Positions 19,613-29,706 of a stretch of 64,000 bases of DNA are shown here, one piece after another. The position numbers were made by a program, and so were the translations under genes. A model generated the notes under the pieces. The model was not told the origin of the DNA, searched no databases, and worked only from the letters and a program-made list of their open reading frames with translations. How positions within the stretch are numbered: the stretch's first letter is position 1; every line of letters begins with the position of its first letter. Source of the DNA: Streptomyces phaeofaciens (GTDB lineage: Bacteria > Actinomycetota > Actinomycetes > Streptomycetales > Streptomycetaceae); NCBI RefSeq assembly GCF_014648915.1, contig NZ_BMSA01000011.1:62001-126000 (forward strand), written 5' to 3'.

Positions 19613-20266
19613 TCAGCCGGGCGAGGGCGGGGCGGTGGCGGTACCCGTGAGGGTGTCGAGTTGGGCGGCGAGGTCGGGGTGGGTGGTGGCCAGGTAGGGG
19701 CGGGTGGCGTTGAGGGGGTGGATGAGGTCGGCGGGGTCGTTGTGGGCGAGGGCCGCGTGGAGTTGGCCGAGCGGGTCGCGGGCGGCGGTGGGGAGATCGG
19801 TGAGGGCGGTGATCTGCCCGGCGACGCGGCGCAGGTCGGCGGCGTTGCGGCGGGCCCATTCGGCTTGGGTGCGGTCGGCGGCGCGGCGTTCGCGGGTGGC
19901 CTGGACGCGTTGTTCGCCGGTGGTCCCGGCGGGGCCGGGCCGGCCTCGCAGGTAGCGGCGTTCGGCGGCCTGACGGCTGGCGACCCCCAGAGGGTGGGCG
20001 AGGTCGGCCCAGCTGGCTCCCGCGCGCCGGGCCGTTTCGATCAGGCCGGTCTCCCATCCGGCGAGTTGTTCGCGGACCTGCCGCAACAGCAGCAGGGAGG
20101 CCAGGGCCTGCTCCGCACCGGGGCTGGCGGCGGGGGTGTCGGAAGTCTCCTGCCGGGCGGCGTGCAGGGCGACGTCTATGGCGTGCAGGGCCGCCGCGGC
20201 GGCGAGCAACGAAGCCGGGCTTCGGCCGTCGGCGCTGGACGGGGCCGGCTGGTCGGCTGCTGTCAC
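19613..20266 (-). CDS. rheA: RheA-like repressor of hsp18
   Basis: A 217-residue, Ala/Arg-rich protein divergent from hsp18. Its sequence (SLLAAAAALHAIDVALHAAR, LLLLRQVREQLAGWETGLIE, AGASWADLAHPLGVASRQAAERRYL) has a helix-turn-helix-like stretch at about residues 80-105. In Streptomyces albus, RheA is the thermosensing repressor encoded divergently from hsp18. The intergenic operators here match the published RheA site type, supporting the assignment. GTG 20266 is preferred because GGGAGG ends five bases upstream; a GTG at 20272 overlaps that site. Confidence 0.82.
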   Translation of the reverse strand: MTAADQPAPSSADGRSPASLLAAAAALHAIDVALHAARQETSDTPAASPGAEQALASLLLLRQVREQLAGWETGLIETARRAGASWADLAHPLGVASRQAAERRYLRGRPGPAGTTGEQRVQATRERRAADRTQAEWARRNAADLRRVAGQITALTDLPTAARDPLGQLHAALAHNDPADLIHPLNATRPYLATTHPDLAAQLDTLTGTATAPPSPG

Positions 20267-20283
20267 GGGCACCTCCCTCGGCT

Positions 20284-20328
20284 TGTCATCGACTGGACGA
20301 CACCGTGTTTGTCATCCATTGGATGACA
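20284..20328. promoter_or_regulatory. Two RheA-type operators between rheA and hsp18
   Basis: TGTCATCCATTGGATGACA (20310-20328) is a perfect inverted repeat, with TGTCATC and GATGACA half sites five bases apart. TGTCATC-GACTG-GACGACA (20284-20302) is a second copy with one mismatch. The half-site pair and five-base spacing match the RheA operator described for S. albus hsp18. The copies start 26 bases apart and could repress both divergent promoters. Confidence 0.85.
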
Positions 20329-20394
20329 TGTTACAACGGTTTCAGTGAAGCGCATTGGCAGCAACTGCCCGAACCTGCTGGAGGTGTTTTCACG

Positions 20395-20826
20395 ATGTTG
20401 ATGCGCACTGACCCCTTCCGTGAGCTGGACCGGCTGGCGCAGCAGCTGATGGGGCCGGGCACCTGGTCACGGCCGTCCCCGATGCCGATGGACGCCTACC
20501 GCGAGGGCGACCGGTACGTGGTTGCCTTCGACATCCCCGGCGTCAGCGCCGACGCGATCGACATCGACGTCGAGCGGAACATGCTGACCGTCAAGGCCGA
20601 GCGCCGGCCCGTGGCGAAGGCCGACGACGTGCAGAGGGAAATGTCGGAGCGGCCGCTGGGTGTCTTCTCCCGCCAGATCGTGCTCGCCGACACGCTGGAC
20701 ACCGAGCACATCGAGGCCGACTACGACGCCGGCGTGCTCACCCTGCGGATCCCGATCGCGGAACGCGCCAAGCCCCGCAAGATCGCCGTCGGCGGCGGAT
20801 CCGGCCGCAGGGAGATCTCCGGCTGA
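20395..20826 (+). CDS. hsp18: Small heat-shock protein HSP18 (Hsp20/alpha-crystallin)
   Basis: An ATP-independent holdase that binds unfolding proteins and hands them to DnaK/ClpB. The 143 residues start MLMRTDPFRELDRLAQQLMG, as in S. albus HSP18. The alpha-crystallin domain (about 38-130) includes VAFDIPGVSADAIDIDVERN, the GVLTLRIPIAERA strand with its conserved G-x-L, and the I-x-I-like IPI. ATG 20395 has GGAGG 12 bases upstream. Regulation by RheA through the two upstream operators is strongly suggested. Its client partner, the dnaK-clpB operon, is in the same window. Confidence 0.96.
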   Translation: MLMRTDPFRELDRLAQQLMGPGTWSRPSPMPMDAYREGDRYVVAFDIPGVSADAIDIDVERNMLTVKAERRPVAKADDVQREMSERPLGVFSRQIVLADTLDTEHIEADYDAGVLTLRIPIAERAKPRKIAVGGGSGRREISG

Positions 20827-21230
20827 GCAGGAAGCAGAACGCGCGGCCCGCCTACCCCACCCGCGAGCGGGCCGAGGAGGCCATCCGTCTGGTCGTCGCA
20901 GGACTCGGGCGCCGGCTGACGGGCGGCGAGCGCGTCGAGCTCGCCGCCCGTCTCCCCCTCGAAGCCGCACGCCTCCTCACCGCTCAGATCCCCGGCACCC
21001 AGCCCCTGACCGGCTGGGCCTTCGTCAAGGACCTCGCTGCCCGCGCCGAAGCCTCCCTGGCCACCACCCGCTGGGACACCGGAGCCGTCTTCGCCGCCAT
21101 CGCCGCCCCCGACCTCCTCACCCGCGTCCTGCGCCAGCTCCCTTCCGGGTTCGCGCTGCTGTTCGGCCGCGCCGAACTCACCCCCGCCGCCCAGCCTTGT
21201 GCAACACCCTCTACAGGCCGTGTACCGAAG
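20823..21230 (+). pseudogene. DUF2267-like protein with lost start codon and eroded 3' end
   Basis: The frame overlapping the hsp18 stop reads SRKQNARPAYPTRERAEEAI, then GLGRRLTGGERVELAARLP, TGWAFVKDLAARAEASLATT and PSGFALLFGRAEL, typical of DUF2267 proteins that follow hsp20 genes in streptomycetes. The expected ATG at the ATGA overlap is CTG here (20823-20825), and no ATG, GTG or TTG exists further in the frame before homology ends near 21190. There is no stop at the family's usual end; the frame runs on into the next gene. CTG initiation by coupling is possible, so decay is likely rather than certain. Confidence 0.6.
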
Positions 21231-21322
21231 ATGGATCCGGGATACCCCGGGCGCTCGGGTGAGCGAGGCCCGGTGACGGCGCCCGTCGCGCGGTTCCCGG
21301 TGCGATCAGGTAGTCAGGAACG

Positions 21323-23815
21323 GTGGACAAGGACGCGACCGACCCCTTCGTGCATGTCCGGGGCGCCGGTGAGAACAACCTGCGGAACATCGATGTCGAT
21401 GTTCCGCGGGACGCGATGGTCGCCTTCACCGGCGTCTCCGGTTCGGGCAAGTCCTCGCTCGCGTTCGGCACGCTCTACGCGGAGGCCCAGCGGCGCTACT
21501 TCGAGTCCGTGGCACCGTACGCCCGAAGGCTGTTGCAACAGGTCGGCGCACCGCACGTGCAGGAGATCACCGGGCTGCCACCCGCCGTGGCCCTGCAGCA
21601 GCGACGCGGGTCGCCCAGCTCGCGCTCGACGGTCGGCACCATCACCACGCTGTCCAATCTGCTGCGCATGCTGTACTCCCGCGCCGGCACCTATCCGCCC
21701 GGGGCCGCACGGCTGGAGGCCGAGTCGTTCTCACCCAACACCGCGGCCGGGGCCTGCCCGGAGTGCCACGGACTGGGCGTCGTGCACGACGTCGCCGAGG
21801 ACCTGCTCGTCCCGGACCCCTCGCTGAGCATCCGCGAGGGGGCGATCGCCGCCTGGCCGGGCGCCTGGCAGGGCGCCAACCTGCGCAGTGTCGTGCACGG
21901 CCTGGGGATCGACATCGACCGACCGTGGCGCAGGCTCAGGAAGAAGGACCGGGACTGGCTGCTGTACACGGACGAGCAGCCCTCCGTGTACATCGAGCCG
22001 GAGGAGGACCGCGTCGACTACGGCTACCAGGGCACGTTCTGGAGCGCCCGCAAGCACGTCATGCACGTCCTCGCCGACTCCAAGAGCGAGAAGATGCGCG
22101 AACGGGCGCTCCGGTTCGTCAGGAGTGTGCCCTGCCCCGAGTGTCACGGCAGCGGACTGCGGCCCGAGGCGCTCGCCGTGACCTTCGCCGGACGGTCCAT
22201 CGCCGAGATCAACGCGATGCCGCTCACCGAGGTCGTGGCGCTGCTGCGGCCCGTCGCGGGGCGGTCCGAGGCCGACGCCACCACGTCGACCGCCCGATCC
22301 GGGGAGACGACCGAGGTCGCGGTCCGGATCTGCGGCGATCTGGTCGCGCGGGTCGAAGTACTGCTCGACCTGGGCCTCGGATATCTCAGCCTCGGGCGCC
22401 GCTCGACGACCCTGTCGCCCGGCGAGGCGCAGCGCCTGCGGATCGCCACCCAGCTGCGCTCGGGGCTGTTCGGCGTCGTCTACGTCCTCGACGAACCCTC
22501 CGCGGGCCTGCACCCGGCCGACGCGGAGCCGCTGCTGGACGTGCTGGACCGCCTCAAGGCGGCGGGCAACTCGCTGTTCGTCGTGGAGCACGACATGGAC
22601 GTCGTACGGCGGGCGGACTGGGTGGTCGACATCGGCCCCGGCGCGGGTGAGGGCGGCGGACGCGCGCTGTACAGCGGCCCGGTCGCCGGTCTTGAGCGGG
22701 TCGGGGAGTCGGCCACGAGCCAGTACCTGTTCGGGCGCGCCCAGCCGCTCGATCACCGCCCGCGCACACCGCACGGCTGGCTGCACCTGAGCGGCGTCTC
22801 CCGCCACAATCTGCACGACGTGTCCGTCGACGTACCGCTCTGCGTACTGACGGCGGTGACGGGCGTGTCCGGTTCCGGAAAGTCGACACTGGTGACGCAG
22901 GTGCTCGCCGAGGTCGTCCGCGGCCACCTCGGACTCGTACCCGAGGAGCCCGACGAGGCGCAGCTGGAGGTCGACGTCCAGGACGCGTCGGGGGTCGAGT
23001 CGTTCGACCGGCTGGTCCGGGTCGACCAACGGCCCATCGGCCGGACTCCCCGGTCCAACCTGGCCACGTACACGGGGATGTTCGACGCGGTGCGCAAGCT
23101 GTACGCGGCGACGGACGGGGCCAGGGCGCGCGGCTACTCGGCCGGGCGGTTCTCCTTCAACGTGCCCGAAGGGCGGTGCGAGACCTGCCAGGGCGAAGGA
23201 TTCGTCGCGGTGGAACTGCTGTTCCTGCCCGGTACCTACGCGCCGTGCCCGACCTGCGAGGGCGCCCGGTACAACGCCGAAACGCTGGAAGTCACCTACC
23301 GCGGCAAGAACATCGCGGAAGTGCTGGCGCTGTCCGTCGACGCCGCCGCCGAGTTCCTGTCCGCCGTCCCGGCCGCCTCCCGCAGTCTGGAGACGTTGCG
23401 CGAGGTGGGGCTGGGGTACCTGCGGCTGGGGCAGCCCGCGACGGAACTCAGCGGTGGTGAGGCGCAACGCATCAAACTGGCCACCGAACTCCAGCGAGCC
23501 CGCCGCGGTCACGCGCTCTACCTGCTCGACGAGCCGACGGCGGGGCTGCACCCCTCGGACATCGCGCTGCTGCTACGACAGCTGCACCGGCTCGTCGACG
23601 CCGGCAACACGGTCGTCCTCGTCGAGCACGACCTGGACACGATCGCCACCGCCGACTGGGTCATCGACCTCGGGCCGGGCGGCGGCGACGCGGGCGGGCG
23701 GGTGGTCGCGGCGGGCCCGCCGGCCAAGGTGGCGAGGGCCCGCCGCAGCGCCACCGCGCCCTATCTCGCGGCCCGGCTCGCGCGCTCCGGTCAAGGCGCG
23801 TCGGCCGGTCGGTAG
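21323..23815 (+). CDS. UvrA2-like excinuclease ATPase
   Basis: An 830-residue ABC-type DNA-damage protein with two ATPase modules (GVSGSGKSSLAF near the start, GVSGSGKSTLV in the middle; signatures LSPGEAQRLRIA and LSGGEAQRIKLA). Zinc motifs are CPECHGLG, CPECHGSG, CETCQGEG and CPTCEGAR. Canonical UvrA has about 950-1000 residues; here the segment between the first Walker A and the first zinc module is short, so the UvrB-binding domain appears absent, as in UvrA2. UvrA2 proteins are linked to DNA-binding drug tolerance rather than standard excision repair. GTG 21323 has AGGAA just upstream. Confidence 0.9.
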   Translation: MDKDATDPFVHVRGAGENNLRNIDVDVPRDAMVAFTGVSGSGKSSLAFGTLYAEAQRRYFESVAPYARRLLQQVGAPHVQEITGLPPAVALQQRRGSPSSRSTVGTITTLSNLLRMLYSRAGTYPPGAARLEAESFSPNTAAGACPECHGLGVVHDVAEDLLVPDPSLSIREGAIAAWPGAWQGANLRSVVHGLGIDIDRPWRRLRKKDRDWLLYTDEQPSVYIEPEEDRVDYGYQGTFWSARKHVMHVLADSKSEKMRERALRFVRSVPCPECHGSGLRPEALAVTFAGRSIAEINAMPLTEVVALLRPVAGRSEADATTSTARSGETTEVAVRICGDLVARVEVLLDLGLGYLSLGRRSTTLSPGEAQRLRIATQLRSGLFGVVYVLDEPSAGLHPADAEPLLDVLDRLKAAGNSLFVVEHDMDVVRRADWVVDIGPGAGEGGGRALYSGPVAGLERVGESATSQYLFGRAQPLDHRPRTPHGWLHLSGVSRHNLHDVSVDVPLCVLTAVTGVSGSGKSTLVTQVLAEVVRGHLGLVPEEPDEAQLEVDVQDASGVESFDRLVRVDQRPIGRTPRSNLATYTGMFDAVRKLYAATDGARARGYSAGRFSFNVPEGRCETCQGEGFVAVELLFLPGTYAPCPTCEGARYNAETLEVTYRGKNIAEVLALSVDAAAEFLSAVPAASRSLETLREVGLGYLRLGQPATELSGGEAQRIKLATELQRARRGHALYLLDEPTAGLHPSDIALLLRQLHRLVDAGNTVVLVEHDLDTIATADWVIDLGPGGGDAGGRVVAAGPPAKVARARRSATAPYLAARLARSGQGASAGR

Positions 23816-23891
23816 AGGCGGCCGCACTGGCAGGGCCGTGCGGACGTGAGCCGGCGTGAGCGTGCGGGGGCGCGCCATCCTGTCAACTTCT

Positions 23892-24737
23892 TCAGAGCAT
23901 CTCCAGGGGGGTGGGCCCGCTGGGCGGCGGGAACGCCTCGTCGAGGGCGTCGAGCGCCTCGGCAGGCAGGTGGAGGTCCACCGCGCCGCGGTTCTCCCGG
24001 ACGTGGTCGGGTGATCCGGAACGCGGGATCGCGGCCACCCCCTGTTCCAGCACCCAGGCGAGTGCCACCTGCGTCGGCGTGGCTCCGAGGGCCCGGGCCA
24101 CGGCACCCAGTGCCTCGGCTTCCAGGAGTCGCCCCTGCTCGATCGGGGAGTAGGCCATGACCGTCACCACTGCCTCGCGGCACCAGGGGAGCAGATCCCA
24201 CTCGATGCCGCGCCGGGAGAGGTTGTACAGCACCTGGTCGACGGCCACGGCGTCGCCTCCGGGGAGGGTGTTCAGCTCGACCATGTCGGCGACGTCCAGA
24301 TTGCTCACGCCCCAGTAACGGATCCTCTCCGCCTCCATCAGGTCGTGGAATCCCGCAAGGGTCTCCTCGAGTGGCCACCGTCCCCGCCAGTGCAGCAGGT
24401 AGAGGTCCAGCCGTTCCGCACGGAGCCGCCGCAGGCTGCCCTCGCAGGCGGCGACGGTGCCCTTCCGGTCGGCGTGGCCGGGCAGCACCTTGCTGACGAG
24501 GAAGACCTCCTCACGGTGTCCCCGGAGGGCCTCCCCGACGAGCTCCTCGGCCGCGCCGTCGCCGTACATCTCCGCCGTGTCGACGACGGTCATGCCCAGG
24601 TCCACGCCCAGCCGCAGCGCGGCGATCTCCTGTTCACGCCGGGCCGGTTCCTCGCCCAAGTACCAGGTGCCCTGCCCGAGCGCCGCGATCTCCTCACCGG
24701 AGGGGAGCGCGATCGTTCTGGCCGATTCCGCGGACAT
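23892..24737 (-). CDS. Aldo/keto reductase
   Basis: An NADPH-dependent (beta/alpha)8-barrel oxidoreductase of 281 residues. The catalytic tetrad is visible: Asp and Tyr in VVDTAEMYGDGAAEE, Lys in LVSKVLPG, His in LYLLHWRG. The nucleotide-binding C-terminal part includes AIPRSGSPDHVRENRGAVDL. ATG 24737 is chosen because AGGAGG lies seven bases upstream; an upstream in-frame start has none. It could detoxify reactive carbonyls, which would suit the stress setting, but the substrate is unknown. Confidence 0.92.
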   Translation of the reverse strand: MSAESARTIALPSGEEIAALGQGTWYLGEEPARREQEIAALRLGVDLGMTVVDTAEMYGDGAAEELVGEALRGHREEVFLVSKVLPGHADRKGTVAACEGSLRRLRAERLDLYLLHWRGRWPLEETLAGFHDLMEAERIRYWGVSNLDVADMVELNTLPGGDAVAVDQVLYNLSRRGIEWDLLPWCREAVVTVMAYSPIEQGRLLEAEALGAVARALGATPTQVALAWVLEQGVAAIPRSGSPDHVRENRGAVDLHLPAEALDALDEAFPPPSGPTPLEML

Positions 24738-24857
24738 CTCGGGCCTCCTGTCTGCCACGGATCCGTGTCACGCGCGCCCGCACCGAGTGCCCAGGTCCGC
24801 GCCTCCCAGACAACCGGTGTCGCATGCGCCGTAGGGAGGTCAGGAGGGGTGAGCGGA

Positions 24858-25085
24858 CTACGCCGAGAGCGTGCCGGGACCGGGCGCGCGGTCGCGCAAC
24901 GCGACGGCGACCGACACAACGGCGCCGCAGGAGAGGACCGCCGCGAAGCCGATCATGGCGGTCTGCACGGCGAAATGCCGCAGGGCGATGCTGAAGAGGA
25001 CGGAGGGCAGGCCCATTCCCAGGTACGCGACAACGAAGAACACGGCGCGGACCCCCGCGCGGGAGGCGGGCTCGGCCACTGAAAC
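24858..25085 (-). pseudogene. C-terminal fragment of an MFS transporter
   Basis: Two probable transmembrane helices (VRAVFFVVAYLGMGLPSVLF and TAMIGFAAVLSCGAVVSVAV) resemble the last helices of a 12-helix MFS permease. The preceding ten helices are missing; upstream of the fragment is the stop of the PucR-type regulator. This is a deletion remnant, perhaps of a permease that the regulator once controlled. Confidence 0.65.
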
Positions 25086-25109
25086 GCGCGCAAAGTCCTG
25101 GCGAGGCAA

Positions 25110-26891
25110 TCAGCCGGGCCCACCCAGCACGATCTTCCACACTCGGGTCGCCACCTGGAGGTTCAGCCGGTCCTCGACGTTCGCGAGGTCGTTGCCGCTG
25201 ATGTCGCGGATGCGCTGGAGCCGATAGCGCAGCGTGCTGCGGTGGATCGCGAGGGATTCCGCGGTCTCGTCGTAGTTGCCGCCGAAGTCGAAGTACCGGG
25301 ACAGGGTCTCCACCATGGACGTGTGGTGCCGGGAGTCGTAGTCGATGAGCTGCCCGAGCCACTCCTGGACGAACGTCTCCAGTTCCCGGTAGTCGTTGCC
25401 GGGTCCCAGGATGCGGTAGAGGCCCAGCTCGTCGAAGAACGTCGTGCCGTAGCGCTCGCGGGAGTGACGGCGCACTTCCATGGCGCGCTGCGCCTCCTGG
25501 TAGCGGTGGGGTATGTCGTCCAGGGAGTCGCAAGGGGCGCTCACTCCGATCGTCCCGGACCGTGTCCCGGTCTCCCGGGCGAGCGCCTCGTACAACGCGC
25601 GGGCGTGCGGCCTGTCGTCGGCGACCAGGACCACATGGTCGGAACGTCGGGTCAGCAGCGACCGCATGCCCACGGCGGAAGCCGCCCGTCCCACGGTCTG
25701 CGCGAAGGAATCGTCCGCGGTCCGGTTCGGCCACTGCACCACGACGATGTAGTGGCTGCGGTGCAGGTCGTGTCCGACTGCCTCGGACCGGGCGTAGGCG
25801 CTCGCCTCGTCCGTCCCCGCCAGGAGGTCGTCGACCAGCGCGCGGTGCAGCCTCAGCTCCACTTCGGCCAGATCGCGCAGGTGCGTCAGCTCCGGGGCGA
25901 GCGACGCGGCGGCGTGTTCCAGCGCGAGCACGGTGTGCTCGTCGGCCTCGTCCAGGGCATCGACCACGGCCAGCACGCCCAGGACCTCGCCGCGCGGGCG
26001 GACCAGGGCGATCAGCCGGTCCTTCACCCGCACCGGCCCGGCCCGACGGGCGACGGCGTGCAGCATTTCGTCCTGGCGCACGGGGTCCGGCTCGGGATAG
26101 GGGTCGGGGCGGCCGGGTCCGGTCCAGGACCTCAGCCGACCGAAGCGGTCCTCGACCAGCGCGGGGAGTCCTGTGAGCCGGTGCAGTGCGCGAGTGATGG
26201 CTTCCTCGCCGCCGCGCGAGGCGGCGACGTCGGCCATGAGCGCATGAACGGCCCGCTGGTACCCCAGCTCCGCCACGACGGAGATCAGCTGCCGCTGGAG
26301 GGCTGTGCGTTCGTCCCTCAGCCGGTGCAGCTCCAACGCGTCCCCGCGTTGGCGGTGGTGTGCGAAGGCGACCGACAATGCGGCAGCGGTGTGCCGGACG
26401 ATCGTGGCGAGCAGGGATCGCTCGACCTCGGATGGCCGGGAGCGGGACGTCACCACGAGGTAGCCGTGGAGTCCCTCAAGTCCGCGCAGCCCCAGAGCCC
26501 GGCCCCAGGGCCTGCCGGGTACGGTCACGGGGCCGTCCCGCCCGGCCAGGTCCCGCACCCTCCGGCCCACGGCCGAGGCATGCGTCTGCCCGTTCCTCGG
26601 GCTGGGGACCAGGTCGCCGCCCACCTTGAGGTATCCGGCCTCGGCGCGGTACGGCCCCGTGGCGGCTATGTGGTCCATGGCCAGTCGCAGGATCTCGTCT
26701 TCGTCCGGGGTGTCGAACAGGGCGCGGGAGAGCGCCATCAGGTCGCGGAGGGCGTGATCGGCCGGGGGCGGAGCGGGTGGCCCGGGGTATCTCCCGGCGG
26801 CCGTGGGGTGCCGCCCGGTGCTGCCCCGCGGAAGGCTGCACTCCCAGTCGGAGCAGCGGTGGTACGGGCTGTGCGTCCGACTGTCGGCCAT
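25110..26891 (-). CDS. PucR/CdaR-family regulator with GAF-like domains
   Basis: A 593-residue regulator. Residues about 45-185 form a GAF-like sensor (LFDTPDEDEILRLAMDHIAA, VVTSRSRPSEVERSLLATIV), and 215-345 form a second one (VEDRFGRLRSW, LGVLAVVDALDEADEHTVLA). The middle has the CdaR GGDEF-like region. The C-terminus is the PucR-type helix-turn-helix (NYDETAESLAIHRSTLRYRL). ATG 26891 has GGAG eight bases upstream. It is divergent from dnaK across 290 bases, so it may regulate the chaperone operon, itself, or the vanished permease downstream. The ligand is unknown. Confidence 0.9.
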   Translation of the reverse strand: MADSRTHSPYHRCSDWECSLPRGSTGRHPTAAGRYPGPPAPPPADHALRDLMALSRALFDTPDEDEILRLAMDHIAATGPYRAEAGYLKVGGDLVPSPRNGQTHASAVGRRVRDLAGRDGPVTVPGRPWGRALGLRGLEGLHGYLVVTSRSRPSEVERSLLATIVRHTAAALSVAFAHHRQRGDALELHRLRDERTALQRQLISVVAELGYQRAVHALMADVAASRGGEEAITRALHRLTGLPALVEDRFGRLRSWTGPGRPDPYPEPDPVRQDEMLHAVARRAGPVRVKDRLIALVRPRGEVLGVLAVVDALDEADEHTVLALEHAAASLAPELTHLRDLAEVELRLHRALVDDLLAGTDEASAYARSEAVGHDLHRSHYIVVVQWPNRTADDSFAQTVGRAASAVGMRSLLTRRSDHVVLVADDRPHARALYEALARETGTRSGTIGVSAPCDSLDDIPHRYQEAQRAMEVRRHSRERYGTTFFDELGLYRILGPGNDYRELETFVQEWLGQLIDYDSRHHTSMVETLSRYFDFGGNYDETAESLAIHRSTLRYRLQRIRDISGNDLANVEDRLNLQVATRVWKIVLGGPG

Positions 26892-27181
26892 GGGACCACT
26901 CCATTCTCCCCGAGTCTTCAGGGAGGCGAGTGGTATGTCGCGTACCCGCTCCCGGCCGGCTTACCCGAGATGTCCGGAATCTTTCTCTCGTACTCGTGGG
27001 GCGACCGGACCCGTGCATTCCTGGCCCGCCAGGCGCAGGCGTGGAGCCACCCGGTTCGTCACCCTGGGGAGTGTTCGAGACCCTCCGTGCGCACCGGCGG
27101 GAACCGGCGGAGGTCCCACCTCTACCTGAACGAACGTGATCCGGACAGTCGGCGCAGGCGCCGTACCGGGAGGAGTTCCCC
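26892..27181. promoter_or_regulatory. Control region between the PucR-type regulator and dnaK
   Basis: These 290 bases must hold the promoter of the eight-gene operon. By eye there is no HAIR element (CTTGAGT-N7-ACTCAAG) and no CIRCE element, the usual HspR and HrcA operators of actinomycete heat-shock genes. A short GAGGT/ACCTC hairpin lies near 27109. This suggests a different regulator, possibly the divergent PucR-type protein. Confidence 0.45.
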
Positions 27182-29083
<1,902 letters not shown>

Positions 29084-29091
29084 GGCGCGCC

Positions 29092-29700
29092 ATGCCCACC
29101 CACCCCCAGGAACCCGACCGGACCGCGTCGGATCCGGTCGCACCGGTCCCGGAAGGCGCCGGACGCCCTCCGCGCGGGGATCTGCCCCAACCGGGCCCGC
29201 CCCGGTCCGAAGCGGCGAACGGCGAACCGGGACCCGACGCCGCCGGCCCCGCGCGTGCCGAGGACGAGTACACGACCGCGATCCAGGAACTGGAGGACCG
29301 CTGGCGGCGCGCGCTCGCCGACCTCGACAACCTTCGCAAGCGTCACGCCAGGGAACTGGAGCGCGAACGGGCGGTCGAGCGGTCCCGCACGGCGGCCGCC
29401 TTCCTGCCCGTCCTCGACAACCTCGAACTCGCCCTGACCCACGCGGGCGCCGATCCGGGAGCGATCGTGGAGGGCATCCGGGCCGTACGCGACCAAGCGG
29501 TGAACGTCCTCGAACTGCTCGGCTACCCGCGGCATGCGGAGACCGGCGTCGCCTTCGACCCGGCCCGGCACGAGGTGGTCGGTGTCGTCCAGGACCCCGA
29601 CGCCCCACCGGGCACCGTCGTCGAGGTGCTGCGCCCCGGCTACGGGGACGGCGAACGACAGCTCAGGCCCGCCGCCGTGACGGTCGCGAAGCGGGAGTGA
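29092..29700 (+). CDS. grpE: GrpE nucleotide-exchange factor
   Basis: Releases ADP from DnaK. The 202 residues have a disordered Pro-rich N-terminus (1-55), a long dimerising helix (EYTTAIQELEDRWRRALADL, DNLRKRHARELERER) and the C-terminal beta-wing (FDPARHEVVGVVQDPDAPPGTV). The C-terminal motif VEVLRPGYGDGERQLRPAAVTVA replaces the usual GY...LRPA.V.V, as expected. It is eight bases downstream of dnaK and six bases upstream of cbpA, so it is co-transcribed. Confidence 0.94.
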   Translation: MPTHPQEPDRTASDPVAPVPEGAGRPPRGDLPQPGPPRSEAANGEPGPDAAGPARAEDEYTTAIQELEDRWRRALADLDNLRKRHARELERERAVERSRTAAAFLPVLDNLELALTHAGADPGAIVEGIRAVRDQAVNVLELLGYPRHAETGVAFDPARHEVVGVVQDPDAPPGTVVEVLRPGYGDGERQLRPAAVTVAKRE

Positions 29701-29706
29701 CCGGTC

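Noticed and set aside
26892..27181. HAIR or CIRCE heat-shock operators upstream of dnaK
   Set aside because: Looked for CTTGAGT-N7-ACTCAAG and TTAGCACTC-N9-GAGTGCTAA on both strands by eye; nothing close was found.
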